Source of the DNA: Magnetospirillum sp.
GTDB lineage: Bacteria; Pseudomonadota; Alphaproteobacteria; CACIAM-22H2
DNA: 64,000 bases
Direction of reading: 5' to 3'
NCBI GenBank assembly: GCA_027532905.1
Contig: JAPZUA010000001.1
Location: forward strand, 273,565-337,564
Part shown: piece after piece, positions 46,044-55,928 of the stretch
Layout of the letters: each line of letters starts with the position of its first letter
Numbering within the stretch: position 1 is the first letter of the stretch
Program-made: the position numbers and the translations under genes
The notes under the pieces: generated by a model
What the model saw: the letters and a program-made list of their open reading frames with translations, nothing else
Database searches by the model: none
Told to the model about the DNA's origin: nothing

Positions 46044-47699
46044 CTAGGCTGCGGGCGACGTCAAACGCGAACCGCGCAACTCCCCGGCGGCTTCAAGAAT
46101 GGGGTGGGCAACGCTGACAAGATGCGCATTGATGCGCTTGAGGTCGCGCAGGATGTCGAGATGCAGAGAGCTCGTCTCGAGCGAAGCGACTGCACCTTCG
46201 CGCAATCGCGCAAGATGGCTTTCCATCGCCGCTCGTTCGGCAGACCGGATCTGATCCTTCTCGCGGATCAGCTCGCGTGCCATCTCCGGATCGTTCGTCA
46301 TGAAAACTGCGATAGCAAGCTTGAGCTGCTTGACGACGCGGGCATGGAATTCGTTCAGTTCGCGCCAACCTTCGGGCGAGAACGAAACGCCCGAGCGTCG
46401 GCGCTTGGCTGCGAGTTCGAGCAGGCTCTTGTCGATGATATCGCCGACATGTTCGAGATTCGTGGTGAAAAGAATAAGGTCGAACGCCCGCCGCGCGTCG
46501 GCTTCGGCCAAAGGCTGGCGCGTTAGGCGCGTGAGATAAAGCTTGATGGCATCCTGAAATCCGTCGACTTCGTCGTCGAGCTTGCGAATCGCCTTGAGGC
46601 GGGCTCCGTCCGCCTCGTTAAAGGTCAGCATCGTCTCGCCAAGCATGGTCTCGACCCGCTCGGCTTGCCGCAGCACCTCGCGCGACGCCGCCCCAAGCGC
46701 CAGATGCGGCGTGGTCAGCAGCGCTTCGTCGAGATGCAGCACCTTGTATTCGCCGGCTGCCTTCTCGTCGGCAGCGACAAGCCGGACCAAAAGCCGCGCC
46801 GCCGGCCCGACAAACGGGAGAAAAACAACAAGAAGCGCGAAATTGAAGCCGACATGGGCCGCCGCCAACTGCTGTGCAGGCGGCCAGTCGATCGGCGCCA
46901 TCAGCGGCCACGCAAACGGCAAAACTGCAAGCGCCAAGACCACGCCGAGCAGGCGGAAGCCAAGATTGCCAAGAGCGATTCGGCGCGCGATGGCGGATTC
47001 ACGCCAGACGAGGGCCAGCGCAGTCAGGCCCGACCCGATATTGGCGCCCAGAACCAGATACAGCCCAATTTGAACCGACACCACACCCGACGTCGACAGC
47101 GCAAGTACGAGCAGAACAAACGCCACGCTCGAGTGCATCGCCCATGCCAGCAAAGCTGCAATGACGACCGCCAAGACCGGCTCGTCGCCGAGACGCGACA
47201 ACACGATGTCGAGCGTGCCGCCGCCGCGCCAATCCGCGGTTGCCGCCGCGATCATGCTGAGCGACAGCACGATCAAGCACAAGCCGATGCCGATCCGTCC
47301 GATCTTGCGCACGCGGGCCGAGCTTGAGATCATGAACGCGGCTATGCTCGCCGTCAGCAGCGCTGGAACCAGCGCTTTGAGATCGTACGTCAATATCTGC
47401 ACCACGAGGCTGGAGCCCACGTCGGCACCGAGCATCACCGCAATCGCTGGGGCAAGCGCGATAAAACCACGCGTCGCCAAGGATGTCAGAAGCAACGCCG
47501 TGGCAGTCGAGCTTTGCAACGCCAACGCGATTCCCAATCCAAGACCGGCGGCGCGCGGTGCGTTGCCCGCTGCATGGGCCAAGATAACGCGCAATTCGCT
47601 GCCGAAGGCCCGAACCACACCGCTTTTGACCAGATGCGTGGCCCATAGAAGCAGTGCGATCGCGCCGAGAAGCGCCAGGAAGCCGGTCGGATAGATCAC
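46044..47699 (-). CDS. Na/Pi cotransporter family protein with PhoU-like domain
   Basis: Inorganic phosphate transporter of 551 residues (NptA/PNaS family). The N-terminal membrane part has inverted repeats with the QSSTAT motif at 62-67 and a degenerate partner HSSVAF; the C-terminal 200 residues are helical and PhoU-like (FTTNLEHVGDIIDKSLLELA). Imports phosphate with sodium; the PhoU tail is thought to tune activity. GTG start at 47699 with a GGAG upstream. Divergent from phnD, with PHO-box-like repeats in the shared gap. Confidence 0.92.
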   Translation of the reverse strand: MIYPTGFLALLGAIALLLWATHLVKSGVVRAFGSELRVILAHAAGNAPRAAGLGLGIALALQSSTATALLLTSLATRGFIALAPAIAVMLGADVGSSLVVQILTYDLKALVPALLTASIAAFMISSSARVRKIGRIGIGLCLIVLSLSMIAAATADWRGGGTLDIVLSRLGDEPVLAVVIAALLAWAMHSSVAFVLLVLALSTSGVVSVQIGLYLVLGANIGSGLTALALVWRESAIARRIALGNLGFRLLGVVLALAVLPFAWPLMAPIDWPPAQQLAAAHVGFNFALLVVFLPFVGPAARLLVRLVAADEKAAGEYKVLHLDEALLTTPHLALGAASREVLRQAERVETMLGETMLTFNEADGARLKAIRKLDDEVDGFQDAIKLYLTRLTRQPLAEADARRAFDLILFTTNLEHVGDIIDKSLLELAAKRRRSGVSFSPEGWRELNEFHARVVKQLKLAIAVFMTNDPEMARELIREKDQIRSAERAAMESHLARLREGAVASLETSSLHLDILRDLKRINAHLVSVAHPILEAAGELRGSRLTSPAA

Positions 47700-47757
47700 T
47701 TTTTCGTTTAACTCCGAAGTTGCTTTGTCGAATTGCCAAGCGGCGGCGCTTGTCAGG

Positions 47758-47786
47758 TTTGTTATAAACTGTCATAAAACCGTAAC
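47758..47786. promoter_or_regulatory. PHO-box-like repeats in the shared Na/Pi - phnD promoter
   Basis: CTGTCAT at 47769-47775 and CCGTAAC at 47780-47786 are spaced 11 bp apart, the same two 7-mers as upstream of phoX in reverse order; a weaker TTTGTTA precedes them. Oriented toward phnD, whose ATG is 50 bp away; the same site could serve the divergent transporter. Confidence 0.65.
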
Positions 47787-47835
47787 ATAAGCGGCGCTAG
47801 GCCGAAAGAGCAGTGATTTGAGGGAGAAGAAAACC

Positions 47836-48921
47836 ATGACGTTCATCCAAGTGCGCTTGGGCGTGATCGCGGTTGCTATGCTCGCATCTGTGGGCCCGTT
47901 TGTGTCGCGCGAAGCCGCGGCACAGGATACGTGCTCCAATCGCGGCCAACTCGACACGCTGTATTGCGACGCCAACAACGATCTTGTTGCTGACCTCCCG
48001 GCCACCAACCGTCAACGCGATCCCTCGACGATGATCTTTGCCTATACGCCCGTCGAGGACCCAGCCGTCTATGCCAACATTTTTAAGCCCTTGATGGACT
48101 ATTTGGGTACATGCACGAGCAAGCGCTGGGTGTATTTCCCAGTTCAGTCGAATTCCGCCCAAATCGAGGCGATGCGCTCGGGCCGCCTGCATGTGGCCGG
48201 TTTCTCGACGGGCCCAACAGGCTTTGCCGTGAATATCGCAGGTGCGGTGCCGTTCGCTGCGAAGGGTTCGAACGAGGGTGTGCGGGGGTACCATCTTCTG
48301 GCCATCGTCAAAGCCGATTCGCCGTTCCAGAAATTGGCCGACCTCAAAGGCCGCAAAGTGGCACACACATCGCCGTCGTCGAACTCAGGCAATCTTGCGC
48401 CGCGCGCCCTTTTCCCGGCAGAGGGTCTGACCCCGGGGACCGACTACCAGCCGATCATGTCGGGCGGGCACGACCGTTCGGTGTTGGGCGTCAACACAGG
48501 CGACTACGACATGGGTGCCGTTGCGTCCGATGTTTTCGATCGCATGGGCAATCGCGGCACCGTGAAGGCCGACAATTTCCGCATCATCTACAAGAGCACG
48601 GTCTTCCCGACCTCGTCCTTTGCCCACGCGCACGACCTTGCGCCGACCCTGGCGGCGAAGGTCAAGCAATGTTTCTACGATTTCAAATTCCCGGCCGAGA
48701 TGGTCAAGGAGTTCAACGGCGACGACCGCTTCTTGCCGATCACGTACCTGAAAGATTGGGCGCCTGTGCGCGAGGTCGCCGAAAAGACCAATACCCCCTA
48801 CAACCGAGCTGCGTATGATGCCGAAGCGCGGCGTGAGGCCGAAGCCGCCGCGCGCCGTGCCGCACCGCCGGCAGCGGCGCCAGCACCTGCCGCTCCGGCA
48901 CCCGCAGCCCCACGGCCGTGA
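47836..48921 (+). CDS. phnD: Phosphate/phosphonate ABC transporter binding protein (PhnD-like)
   Basis: Periplasmic receptor of 361 residues. Signal peptide ends near [31 protein letters not shown] and [19 protein letters not shown], with [10 protein letters not shown], are the PhnD/PtxB family landmarks lining the phosphonate pocket. The last 30 residues are an Ala/Pro-rich low-complexity tail, unusual for this family. ATG 47836 preceded by GGGAGA. First of four genes; PhnC overlaps its stop (GTGA). No C-P lyase genes are present, so transport of phosphonate, phosphite or phosphate cannot be separated. Confidence 0.88.
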   Translation: MTFIQVRLGVIAVAMLASVGPFVSREAAAQDTCSNRGQLDTLYCDANNDLVADLPATNRQRDPSTMIFAYTPVEDPAVYANIFKPLMDYLGTCTSKRWVYFPVQSNSAQIEAMRSGRLHVAGFSTGPTGFAVNIAGAVPFAAKGSNEGVRGYHLLAIVKADSPFQKLADLKGRKVAHTSPSSNSGNLAPRALFPAEGLTPGTDYQPIMSGGHDRSVLGVNTGDYDMGAVASDVFDRMGNRGTVKADNFRIIYKSTVFPTSSFAHAHDLAPTLAAKVKQCFYDFKFPAEMVKEFNGDDRFLPITYLKDWAPVREVAEKTNTPYNRAAYDAEARREAEAAARRAAPPAAAPAPAAPAPAAPRP

Positions 48922-49715
48922 GGGTTGCCGAACGAGAGGGACGGCCGCACGCGGTGAACCGCGACGTTGCGATCCGTGCTTTGCGCAAAGAATATCGCGC
49001 AGGCCAGCCGGTTCTGCGCGACGTTTCGGTGACAATCGCCGGGCGCGGACTGACGGCTATCATCGGCCCGTCGGGGACCGGCAAATCGACGTTGATCCGC
49101 TGCATCAATCGTCTCGTCGATCCGACGGCGGGCGAAATCCTTTTCATGGGGCGCGATCTTGCGACCCTCAAAGGCGCCGAGTTGCGCGCCGCACGCCGCA
49201 CCATCGGCATGGTGTTTCAAGAGTACAATCTGGTCGAGCGGCTGTCGGTAATCGAGAACCTGCTGTGCGGCCGGCTCGGCTATATCCCGTGGTGGCGTGC
49301 GATGCTGCGCCGCTTCTCGGCCGAAGACGTGGAACGCGCCTTTGCGCTTCTCGATGCCGTCGGCTTGGGCGACATGGCGACGCGCCGGGCCGATGCGCTT
49401 TCGGGCGGCCAGCGCCAGCGGGTCGGGATTTGCCGTGCGATCATGCAGAATCCGGATTTAATTCTGGCCGACGAACCGACCTCCTCGCTCGATCCTAAAA
49501 CCTCGGTCGAAATCATGGAGATTCTCGAAAAGCTGGCGGCTGAGCGCGACATTCCGGTTGTCGTCAATATCCATAACGTCGATCTCGCCAAGCGTTTTGC
49601 CGACCGCATCATCGGGATGTCCAAGGGTGCGATCGTGTTCGACGGCAATCCGTCGGCGCTGGAGGAGCGACACCTGATCGAAATCTACGGCGGCAAGGAT
49701 TGGCTGCAGGAATGA
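48918..49715 (+). CDS. phnC: Phosphonate ABC transporter ATP-binding protein (PhnC-like)
   Basis: ATPase of 265 residues: Walker [11 protein letters not shown]-loop MVFQEYNLV, signature LSGGQRQR, Walker [13 protein letters not shown], switch His in VNIHNVDLA. The [16 protein letters not shown] segment and GRLGY are characteristic of PhnC. GTG start at 48918 overlaps phnD; a GTG at 48954 is an alternative. ATGA overlap with the next gene. Confidence 0.92.
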   Translation: MRVAEREGRPHAVNRDVAIRALRKEYRAGQPVLRDVSVTIAGRGLTAIIGPSGTGKSTLIRCINRLVDPTAGEILFMGRDLATLKGAELRAARRTIGMVFQEYNLVERLSVIENLLCGRLGYIPWWRAMLRRFSAEDVERAFALLDAVGLGDMATRRADALSGGQRQRVGICRAIMQNPDLILADEPTSSLDPKTSVEIMEILEKLAAERDIPVVVNIHNVDLAKRFADRIIGMSKGAIVFDGNPSALEERHLIEIYGGKDWLQE

Positions 49716-50512
49716 GCGCTGTCGGAGCCGGTCGTACCCTGCGCGATGCGTTTCCGACCAATTGGAAGGTGCGCGCGCTCTGGCTAGGGCTTGTGCTCTA
49801 CGTCGCGCATGCGGCAGGCATTTTGCAGATCACTTGGGCGCGCTTTGTCATCGGACTCGATCAAGGCGAACGGTTTCTTGGCCGCATGTGGCCGCCAAAC
49901 GTCCAGGCACAGAAAGTCCAGCTTATCGTCGATGGCATGCTCGAGAGTCTTCAGATCGCCGTGCTGTCGACAGCGTTTGGGGTGTTGCTGGCGCTGCCAC
50001 TCGGACTGCTTGCGGCGCGCAATTTGACGCCAGCATGGGTATCGTGGGCGGCGCGCGCGTTCATCGCGCTCTTGCGCACGTTCCATCCGGTGATCGTTGC
50101 GATCCTGTTCGTCAAGGCGGTAGGTTTTGGTGCGCTTGCAGGCGTACTCGCACTCGTCGTTGCCTCGATGGGCTTTGTGGGAAAACTCTTTGCCGAAGCG
50201 ATAGAAGAAATCTCAATGAAACAGGTCGAGGCCGTACGCGCTACGGGCGCCGGCTTCCTGAGCGTGCTGATTATGGGCGTGCTGCCCCAAGTCATGGCGC
50301 GCTTCGTCGGTTTCGTCATCTACCAGCTCGATTCCAATCTACGGAACTCGACCATGGTCGGCATCGTCGGCGGCGGCGGCATTGGCGCGACTTTGTTCAC
50401 CGCGTACCAGCGCTTCGACTACGACGTTGTGCTGACCATTCTTCTGGCGATCATCGCCATCATCATGCTGTTCGAAGTGGTCTCGACACGCATTCGCCGG
50501 GTGTTCCAGTGA
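49712..50512 (+). CDS. phnE: Phosphonate ABC transporter permease (PhnE-like)
   Basis: Inner-membrane permease of 266 residues with about six membrane segments. [27 protein letters not shown] is the PhnE cytoplasmic loop and [20 protein letters not shown] the C-terminal signature. Starts inside the phnC stop and is overlapped by the second permease (GTGA). Confidence 0.92.
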   Translation: MSAVGAGRTLRDAFPTNWKVRALWLGLVLYVAHAAGILQITWARFVIGLDQGERFLGRMWPPNVQAQKVQLIVDGMLESLQIAVLSTAFGVLLALPLGLLAARNLTPAWVSWAARAFIALLRTFHPVIVAILFVKAVGFGALAGVLALVVASMGFVGKLFAEAIEEISMKQVEAVRATGAGFLSVLIMGVLPQVMARFVGFVIYQLDSNLRNSTMVGIVGGGGIGATLFTAYQRFDYDVVLTILLAIIAIIMLFEVVSTRIRRVFQ

Positions 50513-51318
50513 GTGCGGCCGTCGGCACCGGAATTTCCCGCGTGTGGCAGCGCTTCACGCCCGCCGAGCGGATGGCGCGCTATGCCGTCTATGTGGCGAG
50601 CGTCATGGCCATCCTTTGGTCGTTGCGCACGATCGAGGTGATCCCGGAGTTTCTCTACGACGCGCCGGCACAGTCCGCCGATCTGTTCCAGCGCATGTGG
50701 CCGTTCGACTGGCGCTTTTGGCCGACCGTGTGGACCGGGCTGGTCGAAACGCTGCATACCGCGACGCTCGGAACCTTGATCGCATTGGTGCTGGCTGCAC
50801 CCGTGGCGCTGCTGGCTTCCCGCACCATCACGAAGTCGGTGTTGCTGAACCAATTTGCCAATCTCATTCTCGTGTCTTCGCGCTCGGTCAATTCGCTGAT
50901 ATGGGCGCTGCTGTTTGTCGCAATCTTTGGCCCCGGCGCATTGGCGGGCACGCTCGCGATCGCGTTTCGCTCCATCGGATTTGTCGGCAAGCTGTTGAGC
51001 GAGGCGATCGACGAAACGCATGTCGGGCCGATCGAAGCGCTGACCGCGACGGGCGCTTCGCGGCCTGCCATTCTGCTCAAAGGGTTTTGGCCGCAGGTGG
51101 AGCCGTCCTTCTGGTCGGTGGCGCTGTTCCGGTGGGACATCAATGTTCGGGAAAGCGCCGTGCTGGGGCTGGTGGGTGCGGGCGGCATTGGCGTAGCCCT
51201 CGATACTGCAATCAGCAATCTCTATTGGGACCAAGCCGGGCTGGTGCTTGCCACGATCTTCGCCGTGGTCGTGCTCACCGAGATCGTCACGTCCCGCATT
51301 CGCTCGAAGATCATCTAG
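50509..51318 (+). CDS. phnE: Phosphonate ABC transporter permease (second PhnE-like)
   Basis: Second permease of 269 residues, same layout: FVGKLLSEAIDETHVGPIEALTATGAS and NVRESAVLGLVGAGGIGVAL. The two differ enough to act as a heterodimer. GTG start at 50509. Last gene of phnDCEE; the decayed IS element begins just after its stop. Confidence 0.92.
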   Translation: MSAAVGTGISRVWQRFTPAERMARYAVYVASVMAILWSLRTIEVIPEFLYDAPAQSADLFQRMWPFDWRFWPTVWTGLVETLHTATLGTLIALVLAAPVALLASRTITKSVLLNQFANLILVSSRSVNSLIWALLFVAIFGPGALAGTLAIAFRSIGFVGKLLSEAIDETHVGPIEALTATGASRPAILLKGFWPQVEPSFWSVALFRWDINVRESAVLGLVGAGGIGVALDTAISNLYWDQAGLVLATIFAVVVLTEIVTSRIRSKII

Positions 51319-51349
51319 GGCTAACGCGATATTCAAAGAACAGTTTCCC

Positions 51350-51825
51350 GCGAAGAAAGCGATGAGCTCCAGGCGAAGAGCCCAGCGACGTCGAGGCGGT
51401 AGAACTGGTACGGGATCGCGGCGCGTCCATCGTGCAGGTGGAGCGCGGTCTGGCTATCAACGAAAACTTGCTCCGTACACCGACTCAACAGAGGCAACCG
51501 AGCCGAAGGGCGCGTTCCCAGAAAAAAGAAAGAGAAAGCTCGAGCATCTGGACATCGAGCCGCCGCGCAGCGAAATCGTGGAGCTATCTAAACAAAAGCC
51601 GCGGCTTGCTTCGCGAAGGGGGCTCGGCGACGGCGCCAGATACGTCGATCACCGGTCCCTGTTGGCCGCCGAGCTAGAGAAGATTGCCGATGCGATAGAG
51701 AAAATCGAAGCCTATCGAATCGATTACAATGCGAGGCGGCCGTATAGCGCGATCGGCAAATCTATTGCAGACCGCATTGTGCAATCTGCGCCCGCTTTGC
51801 AAGCCCCTAAGTCTGAGACGCAAAT
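51350..51825 (+). pseudogene. Decayed IS3-family transposase remnant (OrfA plus OrfB tail)
   Basis: Three fragments of an IS3-type transposase lie in order but in different frames. VELVRDRGASIVQVERGLAINENLLR (51399-51480) is the OrfA helix-turn-helix; GAFPEKRKRKLEHLD after about 51505, one frame over, is the OrfA middle; IEKIEAYRIDYNARRPYSAIG (51699-51760) is the OrfB C-terminus. Most of OrfB with the DDE residues is missing, so the element cannot move. It directly abuts the convergent HAD gene. Confidence 0.65.
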
Positions 51826-52569
51826 CTATCGCCTCGCCGCTTCGATCTGGTGCCACTCCCCGACGAAATCGCGTACGACCCGCCCGGCGCCGACGGCCAG
51901 AAGCGGGTGTCCTTCGATGGGATGGTGACCTGCGGCATCGACTCCTATGGTCGCTATTCCAGCCGCAACAGAAGACGTAACGCCGACTATCGAATCTTCG
52001 TAGGCAAGAGCCTGCCCAGCTTCGACGCCAAGCTGCATCAACCCTTCGGCATAGGGCATTGGGTCCGGCTTGCCGCGCGCCAACTCGTCGCCACTGATCA
52101 ATGTCTGAAACACGTCGCGAAGCGCCAACCCGGACAGCATGCGCTCGGCATTGGCGCGCGGCGCGTTTGTAACGGCTGCAACGCGGATTCCAGCGGCCAA
52201 GATGCGTTCGAGAAACGCGACGAGCCCCTTTGTCGGCGTGAGCGCCGACAGTTTGGTGCGAAAAAGAGATTCTTTGCGCTCCGGCAGGCTTTCGCGAGCC
52301 GCTGCGGGCAAATGCGCAAAGTTGCGCAGCACGATATCGACGCTCGTCAGCCCGACGAAATTCAGATCGTAGTGCCTGCGATCCAGCACCATTTCATATT
52401 CCGTCAGTATCTCGTTCCAGCTCGCGAAATGAAGGTCTTCGGTATCGACCAGCGTGCCGTCGATGTCGAACAATACGGCCTGGATCGACGGCAGGTAAAA
52501 GTTGGATTTTTCGCTCAAGAGACACCGCAATAAAAACCGCCATGCAGGCAGAACTGCCGCACAACACAT
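51826..52569 (-). CDS. HAD superfamily phosphatase (beta-phosphoglucomutase-like)
   Basis: Hydrolase of about 247 residues (230 if the TTG at 52518 is the start). FDIDGTLVDTE is the catalytic Asp motif, TNAPRANAE motif II, KPDPMPYAEG motif III Lys and YEDSIVG motif IV, with a helical cap between residues 35 and 95. Members cleave or isomerise small sugar phosphates. It follows the ABC ATPase by about 30 bp, so the operon pairs an importer with a phosphatase. Start uncertain: no clear ribosome site at either candidate. Confidence 0.85.
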   Translation of the reverse strand: MCCAAVLPAWRFLLRCLLSEKSNFYLPSIQAVLFDIDGTLVDTEDLHFASWNEILTEYEMVLDRRHYDLNFVGLTSVDIVLRNFAHLPAAARESLPERKESLFRTKLSALTPTKGLVAFLERILAAGIRVAAVTNAPRANAERMLSGLALRDVFQTLISGDELARGKPDPMPYAEGLMQLGVEAGQALAYEDSIVGVTSSVAAGIATIGVDAAGHHPIEGHPLLAVGAGRVVRDFVGEWHQIEAARR

Positions 52570-52598
52570 GTCCGACGCGATCTGAACGCCGATTTCAT

Positions 52599-53672
52599 CT
52601 AAGGCCGCACAAGGATTGCGCCCTTTGGATCGAGCATAACGCGCACGCGCGAGCCGACAGGACGAAACTGCGCGGCGCGCGGGACGACGGCGAACAGGTC
52701 GCCGAGTGCCGTGTCCACATGGTATTCGACATGCGAACCCATGAACGTCGCACGGGCAACCTGCCCTTCCAAAGCATCTGCAGCCGCATCCGGATCCACG
52801 AACGAGATCGCCTCGGGCCGAATAACCAAATCGACTGGACCCAGCGGAAGATCGCGATGCGGCAGCGTCACGAACGCGCGGTCGAGTGCCACGCGTCCGG
52901 CAGCGCCGTCCTTTGCATCCAGATTGCCGCGCACATGGTTCGCCTCGCCCATGAACGTCGCAACGAAAACATCGCATGGCGCGTCGTAGAGTTCTGCCGG
53001 AGTTCCGGCCTGGGCGATCTCGGCTGCGCGCATCACCACGATCGTGTCGGAAACAGCCAAAGCCTCGCTTTGGTCATGCGTGACGTAGATGGCCGTAAGT
53101 CCCAACTTCTGCTGGAGTGCGCGGATCTCTTCGCGCATCGACCGGCGCAATCGCGCGTCAAGATTCGACAGCGGTTCGTCGAAAAGCAGCACGTCGGGCT
53201 CGAGCACGAGGGCGCGCGCCACGGCAACGCGCTGCTGTTGGCCGCCGGACATTTCCGAAGGCAATCGCTCACCGTAGCCAGAAAGCCCGACCGTCTCCAA
53301 TGCCCGCGCCGCCTTTGCCGCCGCGTCGGATTTGTTGAAGCCGCTCGAGATGAGGCCGTACGCGACGTTTTCCGCAACGTTCATATGCGGGAAAAGCGCG
53401 TAGGACTGAAAAACCATCGACACGTTTCGCTCGCGCGCAGACAGCCCGGTCACGTCCGCGCCGCCGATTTCGATACGGCCTTCGCTCGGAGTTTCGAGCC
53501 CCGCGACCATTCGCAAAAGCGTCGTTTTGCCGCAGCCCGAGGGCCCCAGAAGCGTCACGAGCGTGCCTGGCTTGATCTCCAACGACAGTTTCTTGACCGC
53601 AACCACGCTGCCATATCGTTTGACGATACCCTCGAGCCGGACACCGGCATTCTCGCGTTTTACGTCCCTCAT
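52599..53672 (-). CDS. ABC transporter ATP-binding protein (AfuC/FbpC type)
   Basis: ATPase of 357 residues: GPSGCGKTT, MSGGQQQR, LLFDEPLSNLD, VTHDQSEA, followed by a TOBE-like C-terminal domain. Second of this type in the island and clearly paralogous to the 41768 gene. ATGA overlap at 53669-53672 with its permease. Confidence 0.92.
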   Translation of the reverse strand: MRDVKRENAGVRLEGIVKRYGSVVAVKKLSLEIKPGTLVTLLGPSGCGKTTLLRMVAGLETPSEGRIEIGGADVTGLSARERNVSMVFQSYALFPHMNVAENVAYGLISSGFNKSDAAAKAARALETVGLSGYGERLPSEMSGGQQQRVAVARALVLEPDVLLFDEPLSNLDARLRRSMREEIRALQQKLGLTAIYVTHDQSEALAVSDTIVVMRAAEIAQAGTPAELYDAPCDVFVATFMGEANHVRGNLDAKDGAAGRVALDRAFVTLPHRDLPLGPVDLVIRPEAISFVDPDAAADALEGQVARATFMGSHVEYHVDTALGDLFAVVPRAAQFRPVGSRVRVMLDPKGAILVRP

Positions 53673-55879
53673 GCGCGCACTCCAGCGACTTGCGGTGTCG
53701 CACCCGCGGCGCGGCGCCCGATACGACGACGTCCGACCAAAAGCTGTATGAGGCCGATCGCCGCCATCATCAACACGATCAGCACGGTCGAATAGGCAAT
53801 GGCGATGCCGTAGTCGCCGTTGATCACGCGGTTGATGATGTAGACCGTTGCCATCTCATGCTGCGCCGAGACGAGGAAGATCACGGCGCTCACCGTGGTC
53901 ATCGCGCGCACGAAGCTGTAGACAAGTGCTGTGACGATAGCGGGCTTCAGCAGCGGCAGCACGACCTTGCGGAGCGTGCGCGCCGTCGAAGCGCGCAAGG
54001 TCGACGACGCTTCGTCGAGGCTGCGGTCGAGCTGGCTTATCGCCGCAAGGCCCGAGCGCACGCCCACCGGCATATTGCGGAACACGAAGCAGATGACGAG
54101 AATCGCTGCCGTTCCGGTGATCTCGACGGGCGGAATGTTGTAGGCGAGAATATAGGCAACGCCGATGACGGTACCGGGGACGCAGAAGCTAAGCATCAGT
54201 GCAAACTCGAGGACAGCGCGTCCAGCGAATCGCTGACGGGCGAGAACCCAGGCCGCGAGCAGCCCAAGTCCCGCCGTGACCGGTGCGGCAAGGGTCGCAA
54301 GCTGGATCGTCGTCCAGAACGAATTCCATGCGCCGCCAGACCACACAATGCCGCCGGCCGCGAATTCGAACGAAAAGGCGCGTTGAAAATGCGAGAGCGT
54401 CGGCGTCCAGTCGCGACCCCAGACCGTGACAAAGCCGCCTGCCAGGGCCAGCGTATAGACGACAACCGTCAGCGCCGCCCACGGCAACGCCAGCGCAAAT
54501 GCGACACGGCGGATCGGCGTCGGCAGCGGTGCCGCGAGCCCGGCGTCGCCCTTCCCGGACATCGAGACGTACGACCCCCGACCCACGATGTGCCGCTGCA
54601 GGAAGAAGGCGCCGAGTGCATAAACGAGAAGTATCGTTGCGAGCGTCGCCGAACGACCGAAATCGGCCTGGGCACCGACAACGGCGAAGAATATCTCGGT
54701 CGAGAGCACGCCGAACGAGCCGCCCAGCACGATCGGGTTGCCGAAATCCGCGATGCTCTCGATGAAAACAATAAGAAAAGCGTTAGCAAGCCCCGGTCGC
54801 ATCAACGGCAGCGTGACCGTAAAGAAGGATCGCATGCGGCTCGCACGCAGCGTCTGCGAGGCCTCTTCCATCGTCGGCGAAATACCCTCAACGACGCCGA
54901 TCAGGACAAGAAACGCCGTGGGTGTGAAGCTGAATACCTGCGCAAGCAGTACGCCCTCGAAGCCATAGATCCAACGGCCGAGATCGACGCCGAACCAAGC
55001 ACTCGCGGCCTGGTTTACGAGTCCCGAACGGCCGAAAATCAGGATAAGGCCGAGACTGATGACAAAGGGAGGGGTGATGATCGGCATTACCGTCAGCATG
55101 CGGAGCGGACGTTTGAAACGAAAACCGGTCCGCGTGACGACCAATGCGAATGCGAGCCCCAGCAGCGTGGCGCATGACGCCGTCGATAGCGCCAACACGA
55201 TCGTGTTCCAAGCGACGCCGCAGTTCGACGACGACACGACGCAGGCAAGGCTCCAGATCTTCGGCGCCAGAAGACGCTCGGCCGTCGCTTGCGCCAACGA
55301 GAGCCCTGAGGGCGCGGAGAAAACTTGGCCGAGGAGCGTCGCGACCGGCCACACGGTAAAGAGCGCGATCGACGCGACCAGGATCCCGATACTTGCCGAA
55401 ACGAACCGATCGCCGCCAAACCGCCCCTTCAGCGCCAGCCCATCCGTTACCATCATCATGAAACCGATGAATGCCAACGCACCGCCCCAGCCGATGCCAA
55501 ACTGGCGATCGTCCAGGGTGCCAAAGGTGCTTTCGATCCAGTCGTAGCGCCAACCGCGTACGCCGATCAGCCAGCCTTGTGCGGCGAGCATGGCGCACCC
55601 GACAAGTCCCGCAGCCAAAAGCCAGTTTGCCCGTTTGCCTCGCGACAGATCGAACACGAAGGCTGGCACTGCAAGCGCGAGTGCTGCGCCGACGGGCCAG
55701 AACCACCAGCGCCCGTGTGCTGCAGCCTGCGCGAGGGCGGACGCCGCTTCGACGTCATCCGCAAACGCTGCAAAGTAGCCAGCGAGCGCAAGTTTCTCCT
55801 GCGCCATGTGCCACGGCAGCACGGAAAAACCGAGAGCCGCGACAAGCCACCAAACGAAGGCAGGATCGATCCGCTTCAT
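53669..55879 (-). CDS. ABC transporter permease, fused two-domain (AfuB/FbpB type)
   Basis: Inner-membrane protein of 736 residues, about 170 longer than the 42872 paralogue because of an N-terminal block with about five extra hydrophobic segments (residues 5-170). Two permease domains follow with EAA loops EEASQTLRASRMRSFFTVTLP and DEASSTLRASTARTLRKVVLP. Some iron-type permeases have this enlarged form. Start at ATG 55879; the open frame upstream only shadows the binding-protein gene. Confidence 0.9.
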   Translation of the reverse strand: MKRIDPAFVWWLVAALGFSVLPWHMAQEKLALAGYFAAFADDVEAASALAQAAAHGRWWFWPVGAALALAVPAFVFDLSRGKRANWLLAAGLVGCAMLAAQGWLIGVRGWRYDWIESTFGTLDDRQFGIGWGGALAFIGFMMMVTDGLALKGRFGGDRFVSASIGILVASIALFTVWPVATLLGQVFSAPSGLSLAQATAERLLAPKIWSLACVVSSSNCGVAWNTIVLALSTASCATLLGLAFALVVTRTGFRFKRPLRMLTVMPIITPPFVISLGLILIFGRSGLVNQAASAWFGVDLGRWIYGFEGVLLAQVFSFTPTAFLVLIGVVEGISPTMEEASQTLRASRMRSFFTVTLPLMRPGLANAFLIVFIESIADFGNPIVLGGSFGVLSTEIFFAVVGAQADFGRSATLATILLVYALGAFFLQRHIVGRGSYVSMSGKGDAGLAAPLPTPIRRVAFALALPWAALTVVVYTLALAGGFVTVWGRDWTPTLSHFQRAFSFEFAAGGIVWSGGAWNSFWTTIQLATLAAPVTAGLGLLAAWVLARQRFAGRAVLEFALMLSFCVPGTVIGVAYILAYNIPPVEITGTAAILVICFVFRNMPVGVRSGLAAISQLDRSLDEASSTLRASTARTLRKVVLPLLKPAIVTALVYSFVRAMTTVSAVIFLVSAQHEMATVYIINRVINGDYGIAIAYSTVLIVLMMAAIGLIQLLVGRRRIGRRAAGATPQVAGVRA

Positions 55880-55928
55880 CGTGCGCTTCCTGTTCGCGGC
55901 CGAGCGCAGCTGCGCCGACCGACGGCTC

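Noticed and set aside
53690-55177. A 495-residue plus-strand frame
   Set aside because: Antisense to the fused permease; highly charged Arg/Asp/Glu pattern typical of the reverse of membrane genes.
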